The notes below the pieces were generated by a model, which saw only the letters and a program-made list of their open reading frames with translations, had not been told where the DNA came from and did no database searches. Below, piece after piece: positions 7,716 to 13,815 of a DNA stretch of 51,293 nt. This DNA comes from a virus, in the IMG/VR virus record IMGVR_UViG_3300047445_000035, positions 1-51,293 of that record; one strand, given 5' to 3'. The stretch's first letter is position 1, and each line of letters starts with the position of its first letter. Made by a program: the position numbers and the translations under genes.

Positions 7716-7895
7716 ATGCTTAAGTTTATTCTCGTTACTAAGGCTGATGACGCTAGCCCAATCATTGTTAATGCGTCTGACATTGCGTATGTAGCACAAG
7801 CTGGCGAACATACGGAAATTACCGACTTCAATGAGGAGTCAATCACCGTGCTGGAATCAGTGCAAGACGTATTTGCAATGCTTCAACAGGCGTAG
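7716..7895 (+). CDS. Small early protein, FlbD-like in outline
   Basis: 59 aa, the first gene of the rightward arm. The ATG at 7716 has AGGAG 6 bases upstream; an in-frame start 36 bases earlier lacks a good site. The pattern of a short beta-hairpin start (LKFILVTK), then IIVNASDIAYVAQ and TEITDFNEESITVLES, recalls the small FlbD family (flagellar and swarming motility proteins), but the likeness is weak and may only reflect a shared fold. As a first early gene it may act on the host. Function unknown. Confidence 0.7.
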   Translation: MLKFILVTKADDASPIIVNASDIAYVAQAGEHTEITDFNEESITVLESVQDVFAMLQQA

Positions 7896-7904
7896 GAGAA
7901 CAAC

Positions 7905-8036
7905 ATGGAATTCATGGTGAAAGATCAATACGGCAGGGTTGTATTCATTGGTAATGTAGATGAATGCGACGATTACATGATGAATATCTATCGTAATAAA
8001 GGTAGGGATGCTTATTACAAACTGTCCATTGTCTGA
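7905..8036 (+). CDS. 43-aa early protein, unknown
   Basis: Begins ATG at 7905 with AGGAG 6 bases upstream, nine bases after the previous stop, and ends TGA at 8034-8036. It is too short for routine gene callers. The sequence starts MEFMVKDQYGRVVFIGNVDE and holds several acidic and aromatic residues, with no membrane segment. A hairpin follows (AATGCC 8048-8053 / GGCATT 8065-8070). The ribosome-binding site and tight spacing support translation; no family recognised. Confidence 0.6.
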   Translation: MEFMVKDQYGRVVFIGNVDECDDYMMNIYRNKGRDAYYKLSIV

Positions 8037-8114
8037 CATTTCAGGCCAATGCCTCATTGATTGGGGCATTAACATGCAATGTCGCATGATCTAACATTAA
8101 TGGAGCACATTATC

Positions 8115-8651
8115 ATGGCCTTCGATAAAATTGTATTTGAACCACTGTTCAAGAAATCCGTAGCTAAGCTGGCATCTGCTGAAAAGGTTGTTAAGGCAGA
8201 GCTCTTGACGCTATCACGCTCTGTGCTGGAAGCGCACCACAGCACGGAAGATATTTCTTATATCAACCGTCTGATTAAGGCTCTGTCGCCTGTCAATCGC
8301 AAGGTGGCAGTGCTGTATTTCAAGCATTTCTCTGGCTTCCAATACAGCGAAGACACCCAGGAATTCACCCGTAAGGACAAGAAAGCCTATGAGGCAGCTA
8401 ATGCTGTGTCCAATGAATTCTTGGATGATCCGTTGAATAACATCTGGACTTGGGCAGAGCGTAATGTCGAAATGGAAGCTAAGCCCTTCGACTTGGCACG
8501 CATTAAGAAACAGTTTGAAAGCACGCTCAAGAAAGCTAAGGACAATGACATTAGCGAATTGGCAGTGCTGGAAGTGTTCATGGAAGCTGGCTTGTCCATG
8601 GATACGCTCATCGCCCTCATGGGTAAAATCGAAGGCAAGGCAGAGGCCTAA
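8115..8651 (+). CDS. Conserved phage-type early protein of unknown function
   Basis: 178 aa. The ATG at 8115 follows GGAGC by 9 bases; an upstream in-frame start at 8079 lies in the hairpin region and is less likely. The protein looks alpha-helical and charged. The stretch INRLIKALSPVNRKVAVLYF resembles a conserved region I remember from uncharacterised phage proteins, and EFTRKDKKAYE precedes a helical C-terminal half. No catalytic motif is visible. A copy of the GCTATCACG repeat lies inside at 8210 in a frame that does not read Ala-Ile-Thr. Confidence 0.75.
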   Translation: MAFDKIVFEPLFKKSVAKLASAEKVVKAELLTLSRSVLEAHHSTEDISYINRLIKALSPVNRKVAVLYFKHFSGFQYSEDTQEFTRKDKKAYEAANAVSNEFLDDPLNNIWTWAERNVEMEAKPFDLARIKKQFESTLKKAKDNDISELAVLEVFMEAGLSMDTLIALMGKIEGKAEA

Positions 8652-8652
8652 T

Positions 8653-8802
8653 ATGAACCGCGACATGGCCAAGGCAATTACAGATTACTATTGTGCTCTG
8701 AATGAGCTAGCGGCCATGTTGGCGGACAAAGTAATCTCTGAGCAAGACTGGACAGTACAAAGTGCAATGATGCACATGTACTGGAAAGACAACAACATTT
8801 AA
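8653..8802 (+). CDS. 49-aa early protein, unknown
   Basis: Starts one base after the preceding stop (ATG at 8653) and ends TAA at 8800-8802. Purine-rich AAGGCAGAGG upstream can serve as ribosome-binding site. The sequence begins MNRDMAKAITDYYCALNELA and looks helical and slightly acidic. Its tight spacing between two well-supported genes argues for translation. No homolog recognised. Confidence 0.55.
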   Translation: MNRDMAKAITDYYCALNELAAMLADKVISEQDWTVQSAMMHMYWKDNNI

Positions 8803-8819
8803 ACCCGAAGGGAAACATC

Positions 8820-9017
8820 ATGCAAACTCAAATGACTCAAGCATTCCGCAACGCTCAAGTATTCCCATCTGCATCTGCTGTATTGGTGGACAAGTGCATT
8901 GACGCTATCACGAAACAGGAGAAGCAAAAGCCCAATGCCGATCAACAACGTGGCTGGTCTGCACATCTGTCCTTCAAGACATACAATGAACTAAAGGCCC
9001 AAGGCATTATGCAATGA
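8820..9017 (+). CDS. 65-aa early protein, unknown
   Basis: ATG at 8820 with AGGG about 8 bases upstream. It starts MQTQMTQAFRNAQVFPSASA and ends RGWSAHLSFKTYNELKAQGIM, with a helical, polar character. It contains a GCTATCACG copy at 8904 that reads Ala-Ile-Thr. It is the last gene before the terminator at 9037, so it closes the first early transcript unless antitermination operates. Function unknown. Confidence 0.65.
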   Translation: MQTQMTQAFRNAQVFPSASAVLVDKCIDAITKQEKQKPNADQQRGWSAHLSFKTYNELKAQGIMQ

Positions 9018-9036
9018 GCCGATAGGTAAAAGAAAA

Positions 9037-9062
9037 GGGGCTAAATGCCCCTTGTTCTATTG
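9037..9062. terminator. Bidirectional intrinsic terminator between convergent genes
   Basis: GGGGC (9037-9041), loop TAAAT, GCCCC (9047-9051), followed by TTGTTCTATTGTTATTTT on the rightward strand and, read leftward, by CTTTTCTTTTACC. It separates the rightward gene ending at 9017 from the leftward gene ending at 9063. Confidence 0.8.
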
Positions 9063-9488
9063 TTATTTTAATGTCCTCGCCAAGTCGGCAAGCTTGTCAA
9101 TCTCCTCCTGCAAGTAGTTCTGTTTCGTCTTGACGCCTTTGATTGTCAGATCGAGGGCGTCTAGCTCATCGCTCATTTCCCAGAACATCGTGTTGGCTTG
9201 CCGGAATGTGTCAGCTTCCTTGCCTTCGTCTACTGTGGCCACAATGTTGCCGAACAGATCGAAGAACACAGGGAGGAATTTCCCTTCGTGCTTCACTACA
9301 ATCCCGTAGAGCAAGCCCTCATCGAGGACATATGCGCCTTTGACATCAGCCGATTCATCTACGTAGGTGGTGCGGCCTTCCAGATTGCGCTGAGCTTGCG
9401 ACAGAGGGAAGCCTGAGCGTTCACGGAACAGCTTAATACCAGCAGCCTCAATAGCTGCTACAACCTGAGCTTGCGAGAGCTTAGCCAT
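9063..9488 (-). CDS. Lone leftward early-region protein, unknown
   Basis: 141 aa, the only leftward gene in the early arm. The ATG at 9488 has AGGAG 9 bases upstream. The N-terminus MAKLSQAQVVAAIEAAGIKL looks like a short helical module, the middle (LLYGIVVKHEGKFLPVFFDL) is beta-rich, and the C-terminus (QNYLQEEIDKLADLARTL) is a likely coiled coil. It has its own -35/-10 pair and a palindrome at the start site, so it is expressed apart from its neighbours. A regulator or host-takeover protein would fit, but no known domain is visible. Base composition looks more GC-rich than the flanks. Confidence 0.7.
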   Translation of the reverse strand: MAKLSQAQVVAAIEAAGIKLFRERSGFPLSQAQRNLEGRTTYVDESADVKGAYVLDEGLLYGIVVKHEGKFLPVFFDLFGNIVATVDEGKEADTFRQANTMFWEMSDELDALDLTIKGVKTKQNYLQEEIDKLADLARTLK

Positions 9489-9512
9489 TTCAATTTCTCC
9501 TATTGGTGAGTG

Positions 9513-9562
9513 TGTACGGGGTGTACAAGCTCAAGCATAGGAGACTGTCCAACCTGTGTCAA
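9513..9562 (-). promoter_or_regulatory. Leftward sigma70 promoter with operator-like palindrome
   Basis: Read leftward: TTGACA (9562-9557), 17-base spacer, TATGCT (9539-9534). The inverted repeat TGTAC-GGGGT-GTACA (9513-9527) covers the expected start of transcription. It drives the gene at 9063-9488; the palindrome may bind a repressor, perhaps that gene's own product. Confidence 0.6.
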
Positions 9563-9569
9563 GGGGAAC

Positions 9570-9809
9570 ATGATGAAAGACATTGAGGAGAGCGTCCTCT
9601 TTAAAACGCTGTGTGAGAACGAAGATGTGATGAACGCTATCACGAAAGACCAGCTATTGCTTGAGCTTGGAACAGCTAAAGCTAATTATAGGGAAGATAG
9701 CTTCAATGAAGACGAACATGAGCTAATTGAGGCATTCACCTGGGATTTCACGCCACAAGGCGGTGATTACTGGTCTAGACTGAGTACCATACAGTTGTAT
9801 GGCCATTGA
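9570..9809 (+). CDS. Small phage protein of the TPQG type, unknown function
   Basis: 79 aa. Two adjacent ATG codons at 9570 and 9573 share one AGGGG site; the second has the better spacing of 6. The C-terminal part LIEAFTWDFTPQGGDYWSRL follows the pattern F-W-TPQG-FW that I know from many short phage and prophage proteins of unknown function. A GCTATCACG repeat copy (9636) reads Ala-Ile-Thr here. No rightward promoter is evident between the leftward gene and this one, so it may depend on read-through from upstream. Confidence 0.7.
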   Translation: MMKDIEESVLFKTLCENEDVMNAITKDQLLLELGTAKANYREDSFNEDEHELIEAFTWDFTPQGGDYWSRLSTIQLYGH

Positions 9810-9984
9810 CGCTGTGTTTGAGCATGAGGACGGATATAAGTTTAATGAAATATTCTCCACTGCTAGAAGCTTTCTGAGAGCTTTACGCAAGAGGAAAACC
9901 GTATTCATTCATGCTGTGGATTACGATAACTCATACATTATCTATCCATCCAATCTACCTGACTACAGGAGAGTTATTAGTTGA
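9799..9984 (+). CDS. 61-aa protein, unknown
   Basis: Overlaps the previous gene by 11 bases (ATG at 9799). No strong ribosome-binding site, so it would rely on translational coupling. The sequence has FSTARSFLRALRKRKTVF, a basic helical stretch, and VDYDNSYIIYP, beta-like. No family recognised. Support comes from the open frame filling the space to the next intergenic element. Confidence 0.45.
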   Translation: MAIDAVFEHEDGYKFNEIFSTARSFLRALRKRKTVFIHAVDYDNSYIIYPSNLPDYRRVIS

Positions 9985-9991
9985 GAGTATT

Positions 9992-10119
9992 TCTTAAGGC
10001 AGCTTCGCTGCTCTTAAGGATTAATATAACTAACTACTTACATTCATCCTTACGTGCTGCGCCCGCTAACGCTTACGTAAGCTAGTATCGGTTTTTTAAC
10101 CGTTTCTCTACAAATAGGA
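9992..10119 (+). repeat. Structured intergenic element A, related to 48711-48860
   Basis: Begins with a strong hairpin, CTTAAG-GCAGC (9993-10003), loop TTC, GCTGC (10007-10011), one bulged base, CTTAAG (10013-10018). A perfect 12-base palindrome GCTTACGTAAGC follows at 10071-10082 and a second hairpin CGGTT-TTTT-AACCG at 10089-10102. Order and wording (hairpin, TTACATTC, CTAGTA, a T run, TCTCTACAA) recur at 48711-48860. It directly precedes the amide-bond cassette and may control it. Confidence 0.55.
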
Positions 10120-10126
10120 GTAAAAA

Positions 10127-11902
10127 ATGTTTAAAATTGGTGATGTTGTAGCTCTTAAGCGTGAATTTGCACATAATTATGGTGCTGTTCATCCGGGTCG
10201 TGACTATACCGTTCTGAAAGTTAGCCCTAATGGTCGCTTCCAAGTGGATAACGGTAATGACTTTGCAGATTACATCCCTGAACGGTTTTCTCTTGTGCGT
10301 CCAGCTATTGTTCCTGCCGAAGGCGTTATTAAGCTCCGTGTAATCGAAGCCTATCGTCCTGCTCGTCTTCGCCTTGGTGACATTGTCACTGTTGCGAAGG
10401 AACATGCTACTACGTATCTCCTCGTCGAACACCCAGGTAAGCTGTTTAAGAAGGTACGGTTTGAGGTTGTACAGCAAGCTGTTCCTGCCCCCGTTCCTAA
10501 CATTCCTGCTCGTAGGGTGAAGATTGGGGATAAGATTAAAGTGGCTAATGTATATCGTGCTACTGGCCCACATGGTGGAGACAGGAAAGGTAATCCTTGG
10601 GGTTATACTGATAAGCTGCTGTCTCTTAACCAAGTAGTTACTGTCATGTCGGCTGAACCTGCTGATTACGGTGGCTATAAGGGAACAAAGATTAGGGTTG
10701 ATAAGGTTGGCTATAATTATTATTCCTATCCCCTCGATGCATTCGTGTTTGAGGATGGTTCCCTGATTGTAGGGGGCTTTGTACCTGCGGCAAAAGCTCC
10801 TCGTCCTGTTGGTGAGAACGTTAAGGCGGGTGAGAAGGTTGTTATTGTAAGCATTCCAGAAGTGTTTGCTGATAAATATCACCAGCGTCATAAGGTGAAA
10901 GACTCGTGCATTGGTAAGGTGTTTGAGATTAAATACGACTACACCACAGCACATAAAGACGGGCGATATGCCTATGTCTCTGGTATGGCTGCTCATGCCG
11001 GTCAAGACACCATCGCATTCCCAATTAAATGCTTGGTGTATGCAGACGAGGGCAGTGCTATCACGAATGCCAAGCCTGTCCCTCCTCCAAAGAAAGTGTT
11101 GCCTAACATATTCGATGAGATTGCTAAAGCTCCTACTGGTTCCCTTTGCCAGTACATCTACCTCAAGAAAGGGGCTGATGAATATATTGAAGACTTCTCT
11201 GCCCCTTGTTATGCCTCTCTGGGCCGTACAGGGGGCCCTGTAGAGCGTTTGGTGATTGGTATGGCTAAACCATATGCACGCCTCCCAGAACGCTCCCATG
11301 AGGCTTATAATCGCTGGCTGGAATATGTTGTAGAACAATCCCCATTCCGTTCTGCCTTCATCACTAAGACAGCAGATGAAGCTAAGAAGGGTTTGGAAAT
11401 GGATTGCTCCAAGAGCGTAGATGAAATCATCTGCTCTGCTACAGCTATGCGGGATGGCTATGAGCATAATGAGCGTCTGATTCCATTCACTCATTTCCTG
11501 GATGAAGGCTATTCAGGTCACACTGCCTATCTGCTGGCATTCATGCTGAACTACAATGCTGGTAAGTGGAGCGTATCTGGTATGTCTGATGGTCATAGCA
11601 ATATGGCTGGTGTTCAGAACATGGCTGAAATTATTAAGTTCTTTAAGCAGGGATACCATCGTCCTGAACTTAAAACTAAGAAGCCATTCAATGTAGGGGG
11701 CGGTGCGTATGGCTATTGGGTTAGCGATTGCATTACCAAGAATTACCATGGTAATGCAGTTAAGGGGGAATGTATGCGAGACTTCCTCATCCGTGCATCT
11801 GAAGCTAAGGTGGTAGGTGTAGGATGGAATCAGGCTGTCACCATCACCGAAGACAACGTAAAGAAACTGGCTGACACCCTCGAACAACTCATCAACGAAT
11901 AA
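10127..11902 (+). CDS. Large cassette protein with repeated SH3-like N-terminal modules and unknown C-terminal domain
   Basis: 591 aa, ATG with AGGAG 6 bases upstream. The N-terminal 300 residues look like four small beta-barrel repeats, each opening with a pattern such as FKIGDVVALK, LRLGDIVTVA, VKIGDKIKVA and VKAGEKVVIV, linked by proline-rich spacers (APVPNIPARR, PVPPPKK). Such KOW/SH3-like modules usually bind protein or nucleic acid. The C-terminal 270 residues are of a different, alpha/beta character with HTAYLLAFMLNYNAGKWSVS and NVGGGAYGYWVSDCITK; I recognise no family. First gene of the cassette, closely followed by the class I glutaminase, so it may scaffold or supply the substrate of the ligases. 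Confidence 0.8.
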   Translation: MFKIGDVVALKREFAHNYGAVHPGRDYTVLKVSPNGRFQVDNGNDFADYIPERFSLVRPAIVPAEGVIKLRVIEAYRPARLRLGDIVTVAKEHATTYLLVEHPGKLFKKVRFEVVQQAVPAPVPNIPARRVKIGDKIKVANVYRATGPHGGDRKGNPWGYTDKLLSLNQVVTVMSAEPADYGGYKGTKIRVDKVGYNYYSYPLDAFVFEDGSLIVGGFVPAAKAPRPVGENVKAGEKVVIVSIPEVFADKYHQRHKVKDSCIGKVFEIKYDYTTAHKDGRYAYVSGMAAHAGQDTIAFPIKCLVYADEGSAITNAKPVPPPKKVLPNIFDEIAKAPTGSLCQYIYLKKGADEYIEDFSAPCYASLGRTGGPVERLVIGMAKPYARLPERSHEAYNRWLEYVVEQSPFRSAFITKTADEAKKGLEMDCSKSVDEIICSATAMRDGYEHNERLIPFTHFLDEGYSGHTAYLLAFMLNYNAGKWSVSGMSDGHSNMAGVQNMAEIIKFFKQGYHRPELKTKKPFNVGGGAYGYWVSDCITKNYHGNAVKGECMRDFLIRASEAKVVGVGWNQAVTITEDNVKKLADTLEQLINE

Positions 11903-11912
11903 GGAGAAACAC

Positions 11913-12530
11913 ATGAAGAAGGTATTGATTATTAATGGCAGTGGTGCTTACATCCAGTTGTTTAAGGAACTGGGCTTTGAAGTGACACATAATGCGGGGA
12001 AAGCCAACTTGGCTGTGTTCACTGGTGGTGCCGATGTTACACCGGCCCTGTATGGTGACAAGCAACATCAATTTACTGGCATTGATTCTCACCGTGATGA
12101 GGAAGAGGCAATGTGGTTTAACACTCTTCTTGAACTGAATGTCCCTATGGTGGGTATCTGCCGTGGTGGTCAGTTCCTCAATGTAATGTCTGGTGGTCGT
12201 ATGTATCAGCATGTAGGCAATCACACCCGTTCCCATTCCATCACTGACCTGTACACAGGTGAAACTGTGTATGTCTCTAGTACACATCACCAGATGATGA
12301 TGCCATCTGAGCAAGCTGAGGTTATTGCTGTAGCTTCTGAGGGTGGCTTCCGTGAATGGTATGACGGCCAGGTATTCAAGCGGGATGTGTCTGACCAAGA
12401 CTATGAGGTAGTCTATTACAACCATACCAATGCTCTGTGCTTCCAGCCCCATCCTGAATTCAATGGTGCTGAATACGAAGGTATGAAGCGTTATTTCCAA
12501 CATCTGCTGTCTGCATATCTGGGGGTGTAA
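11913..12530 (+). CDS. Class I glutamine amidotransferase-like protein (peptidase C26 / PuuD type)
   Basis: 205 aa, ATG after AAGGAGAAACAC. The triad is intact: Cys83 in GICRGGQFLN, the nucleophile elbow, and His180 with Glu182 in PHPEF. FTGGADVTP at 36-44 is typical of the family. Members either release ammonia from glutamine or hydrolyse gamma-glutamyl amides, as PuuD does with gamma-glutamyl-GABA. In this cassette it could feed ammonia to a ligase or trim a gamma-glutamyl product; which one cannot be decided. No separate synthetase domain is fused. The family call is firm. Confidence 0.88.
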   Translation: MKKVLIINGSGAYIQLFKELGFEVTHNAGKANLAVFTGGADVTPALYGDKQHQFTGIDSHRDEEEAMWFNTLLELNVPMVGICRGGQFLNVMSGGRMYQHVGNHTRSHSITDLYTGETVYVSSTHHQMMMPSEQAEVIAVASEGGFREWYDGQVFKRDVSDQDYEVVYYNHTNALCFQPHPEFNGAEYEGMKRYFQHLLSAYLGV

Positions 12531-12531
12531 T

Positions 12532-12906
12532 ATGACTGAACATGAGTTTGCTATTAAGTATGGCTTCCACAGCACTTACTACCTCCGTCAATCGGATGAC
12601 CATCTCCCTTGCTTTGCTCATCGTTGGTCTGTAAACGACAACATTAAGACGGAGAAAGCTATCACGGAATACATTCAGGTGGCTACGGATAATGATGACA
12701 ATGATGTTATTGTCTTCTCCGTCACTGAAAATGACAAGGGATGGAACGCTTGGAAAGCTTACGCTAAGAAATATCCTCGTAAGTTTAAGGTGGTAGAGGG
12801 TGGAAGTATTCACGGTAAGTATCTGTGCCGTATGTACATCTACACTAAGCCTCCTAAGAAACGTAAGTTCCATCCCGATAACATCAAGGCTTTTAAACCT
12901 CGTTAA
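12532..12906 (+). CDS. 124-aa cassette protein, unknown
   Basis: Starts one base after the glutaminase stop. Sequence features: MTEHEFAIKYGFHSTYYLRQ at the start, an acidic middle (QVATDNDDNDVIVFS) and a basic end (TKPPKKRKFHPDNIKAFKP). It contains a GCTATCACG copy at 12658 reading Ala-Ile-Thr. No domain recognised. Its tight placement between two cassette enzymes suggests a role in the same pathway, but that is only guilt by association. Confidence 0.7.
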   Translation: MTEHEFAIKYGFHSTYYLRQSDDHLPCFAHRWSVNDNIKTEKAITEYIQVATDNDDNDVIVFSVTENDKGWNAWKAYAKKYPRKFKVVEGGSIHGKYLCRMYIYTKPPKKRKFHPDNIKAFKPR

Positions 12907-12914
12907 GAAACATT

Positions 12915-12991
12915 CTCACCTTAGCTCAGTTGGATAGAGCACGAGCCTTCTAAGCTTGTGGTCACTGGTTCGATTCCAGTAGGTGAGGCCA
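12915..12991 (+). tRNA. tRNA-Arg (anticodon UCU)
   Basis: 77 nt cloverleaf: acceptor CTCACCT / AGGTGAG, D arm GCTC...GAGC, anticodon stem CGAGC / GCTTG with loop CTTCTAA (anticodon TCT), T arm ACTGG / CCAGT with TTCGATT, discriminator G and an encoded CCA. It decodes AGA, a rare codon in many proteobacteria. It sits inside the cassette, between two coding genes and in the same direction, so it is probably cut from the operon transcript. Confidence 0.93.
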
Positions 12992-13007
12992 TTAATTGGA
13001 GAATGTC

Positions 13008-13112
13008 ATGTTTCAAACTATTTGTGAAGCACTATCTGTCGTAGCTTTTGCTACGATTATTGTAGGGATTTGGGTATTAATTTGGGCTTTCATTAGAGCT
13101 ATTCGGGAGTAA
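13008..13112 (+). CDS. 34-aa single-pass membrane protein
   Basis: ATG at 13008 with GGAG about 7 bases upstream, stop TAA at 13110-13112. Residues 9-28 (LSVVAFATIIVGIWVLIWAF) form one membrane helix followed by IRAIRE. It lies between the tRNA and the first ATP-grasp gene, three bases before the latter. Too short for routine gene calling. It could anchor a cassette enzyme at the membrane; that is speculation. Confidence 0.6.
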   Translation: MFQTICEALSVVAFATIIVGIWVLIWAFIRAIRE

Positions 13113-13115
13113 GGT

Positions 13116-13805
13116 ATGAAAATCTGTGTTCTCTATCCCGATGCATGTAGTGAGAGTGCTAGGGAATTAGCTAGGGCTTTAGGAGCCACAGCAGCTAATC
13201 CGTACAAAGACTATGCACCAAGGGCTGATTGGTATTTCAATTATGGTACGGAAGAGAATGCTTCCCTCCGTAAGCAGATTAATACAGGTGGTGCTGTTCT
13301 TCGTTGTATTGATAAGCATCGTACATTTGAAAAGCTTAGTCATGCTGGTGTTCCTGTTCCAACATTCACTACTGATTCAAAGGTAGCTAGTAAATGGGAA
13401 CGTGTTGTATGTCGTTCTACCGTTGAAGGACGGGGTAATGAGGGTATGTCCTATTGGTATCAATGGGATGGTGGCAAGCCACGAGGTAAATTATTTACCG
13501 AATATTTTGAGCACGTAGCTGAATACCGCATCGTTGTATTCATGGGTAAGGTTGTTGGTCGTTATCGTAAGGACATTCAGCCTAACGGTAATTGGAATTT
13601 CACATTGATGACCTTGATTGGCTTCAGGGATGTGGATAGGAGCTGTATACAGGCCGCACAAGCCCTTGGAATTGATTATGTGGGGTTTGATGTGCTTGAG
13701 AATAAAAAGGGCGTATACGTCGTTCTAGAGGCTAATAGCGGCCCTATTCTTACTGAGGAAAGTAAGAAGGCTATTGTTAAACATTTTAAACAACTGAATA
13801 AATAA
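13116..13805 (+). CDS. ATP-grasp ligase 1 (RimK-like)
   Basis: 229 aa. ATP-grasp enzymes join a carboxylate to an amine through an acylphosphate. Visible marks: CIDKHRTFEKL at 64-74 where the central domain begins, TEYFEHVAEYRIVVFMGKVV at 128-147 with the EYR-V-GK pattern, and VLEANSGP at 203-210, in which Glu205 and Asn207 match the metal-binding E-x-N; Asp192 is likely another ligand. The N-terminal 60 residues form a short Rossmann-like start (MKICVLYPDA). At 229 aa it is shorter than RimK (about 300) but resembles ATP-grasp 2 of this cassette (17661-18434), suggesting an old duplication. Confidence 0.85.
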   Translation: MKICVLYPDACSESARELARALGATAANPYKDYAPRADWYFNYGTEENASLRKQINTGGAVLRCIDKHRTFEKLSHAGVPVPTFTTDSKVASKWERVVCRSTVEGRGNEGMSYWYQWDGGKPRGKLFTEYFEHVAEYRIVVFMGKVVGRYRKDIQPNGNWNFTLMTLIGFRDVDRSCIQAAQALGIDYVGFDVLENKKGVYVVLEANSGPILTEESKKAIVKHFKQLNK

Positions 13806-13815
13806 GGAGCATCAT

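Noticed and set aside
10082-11494. Leftward 470-codon frame opposite the 591-aa cassette protein
   Set aside because: Shadow frame; the rightward protein has a strong start site and domain-like repeats.
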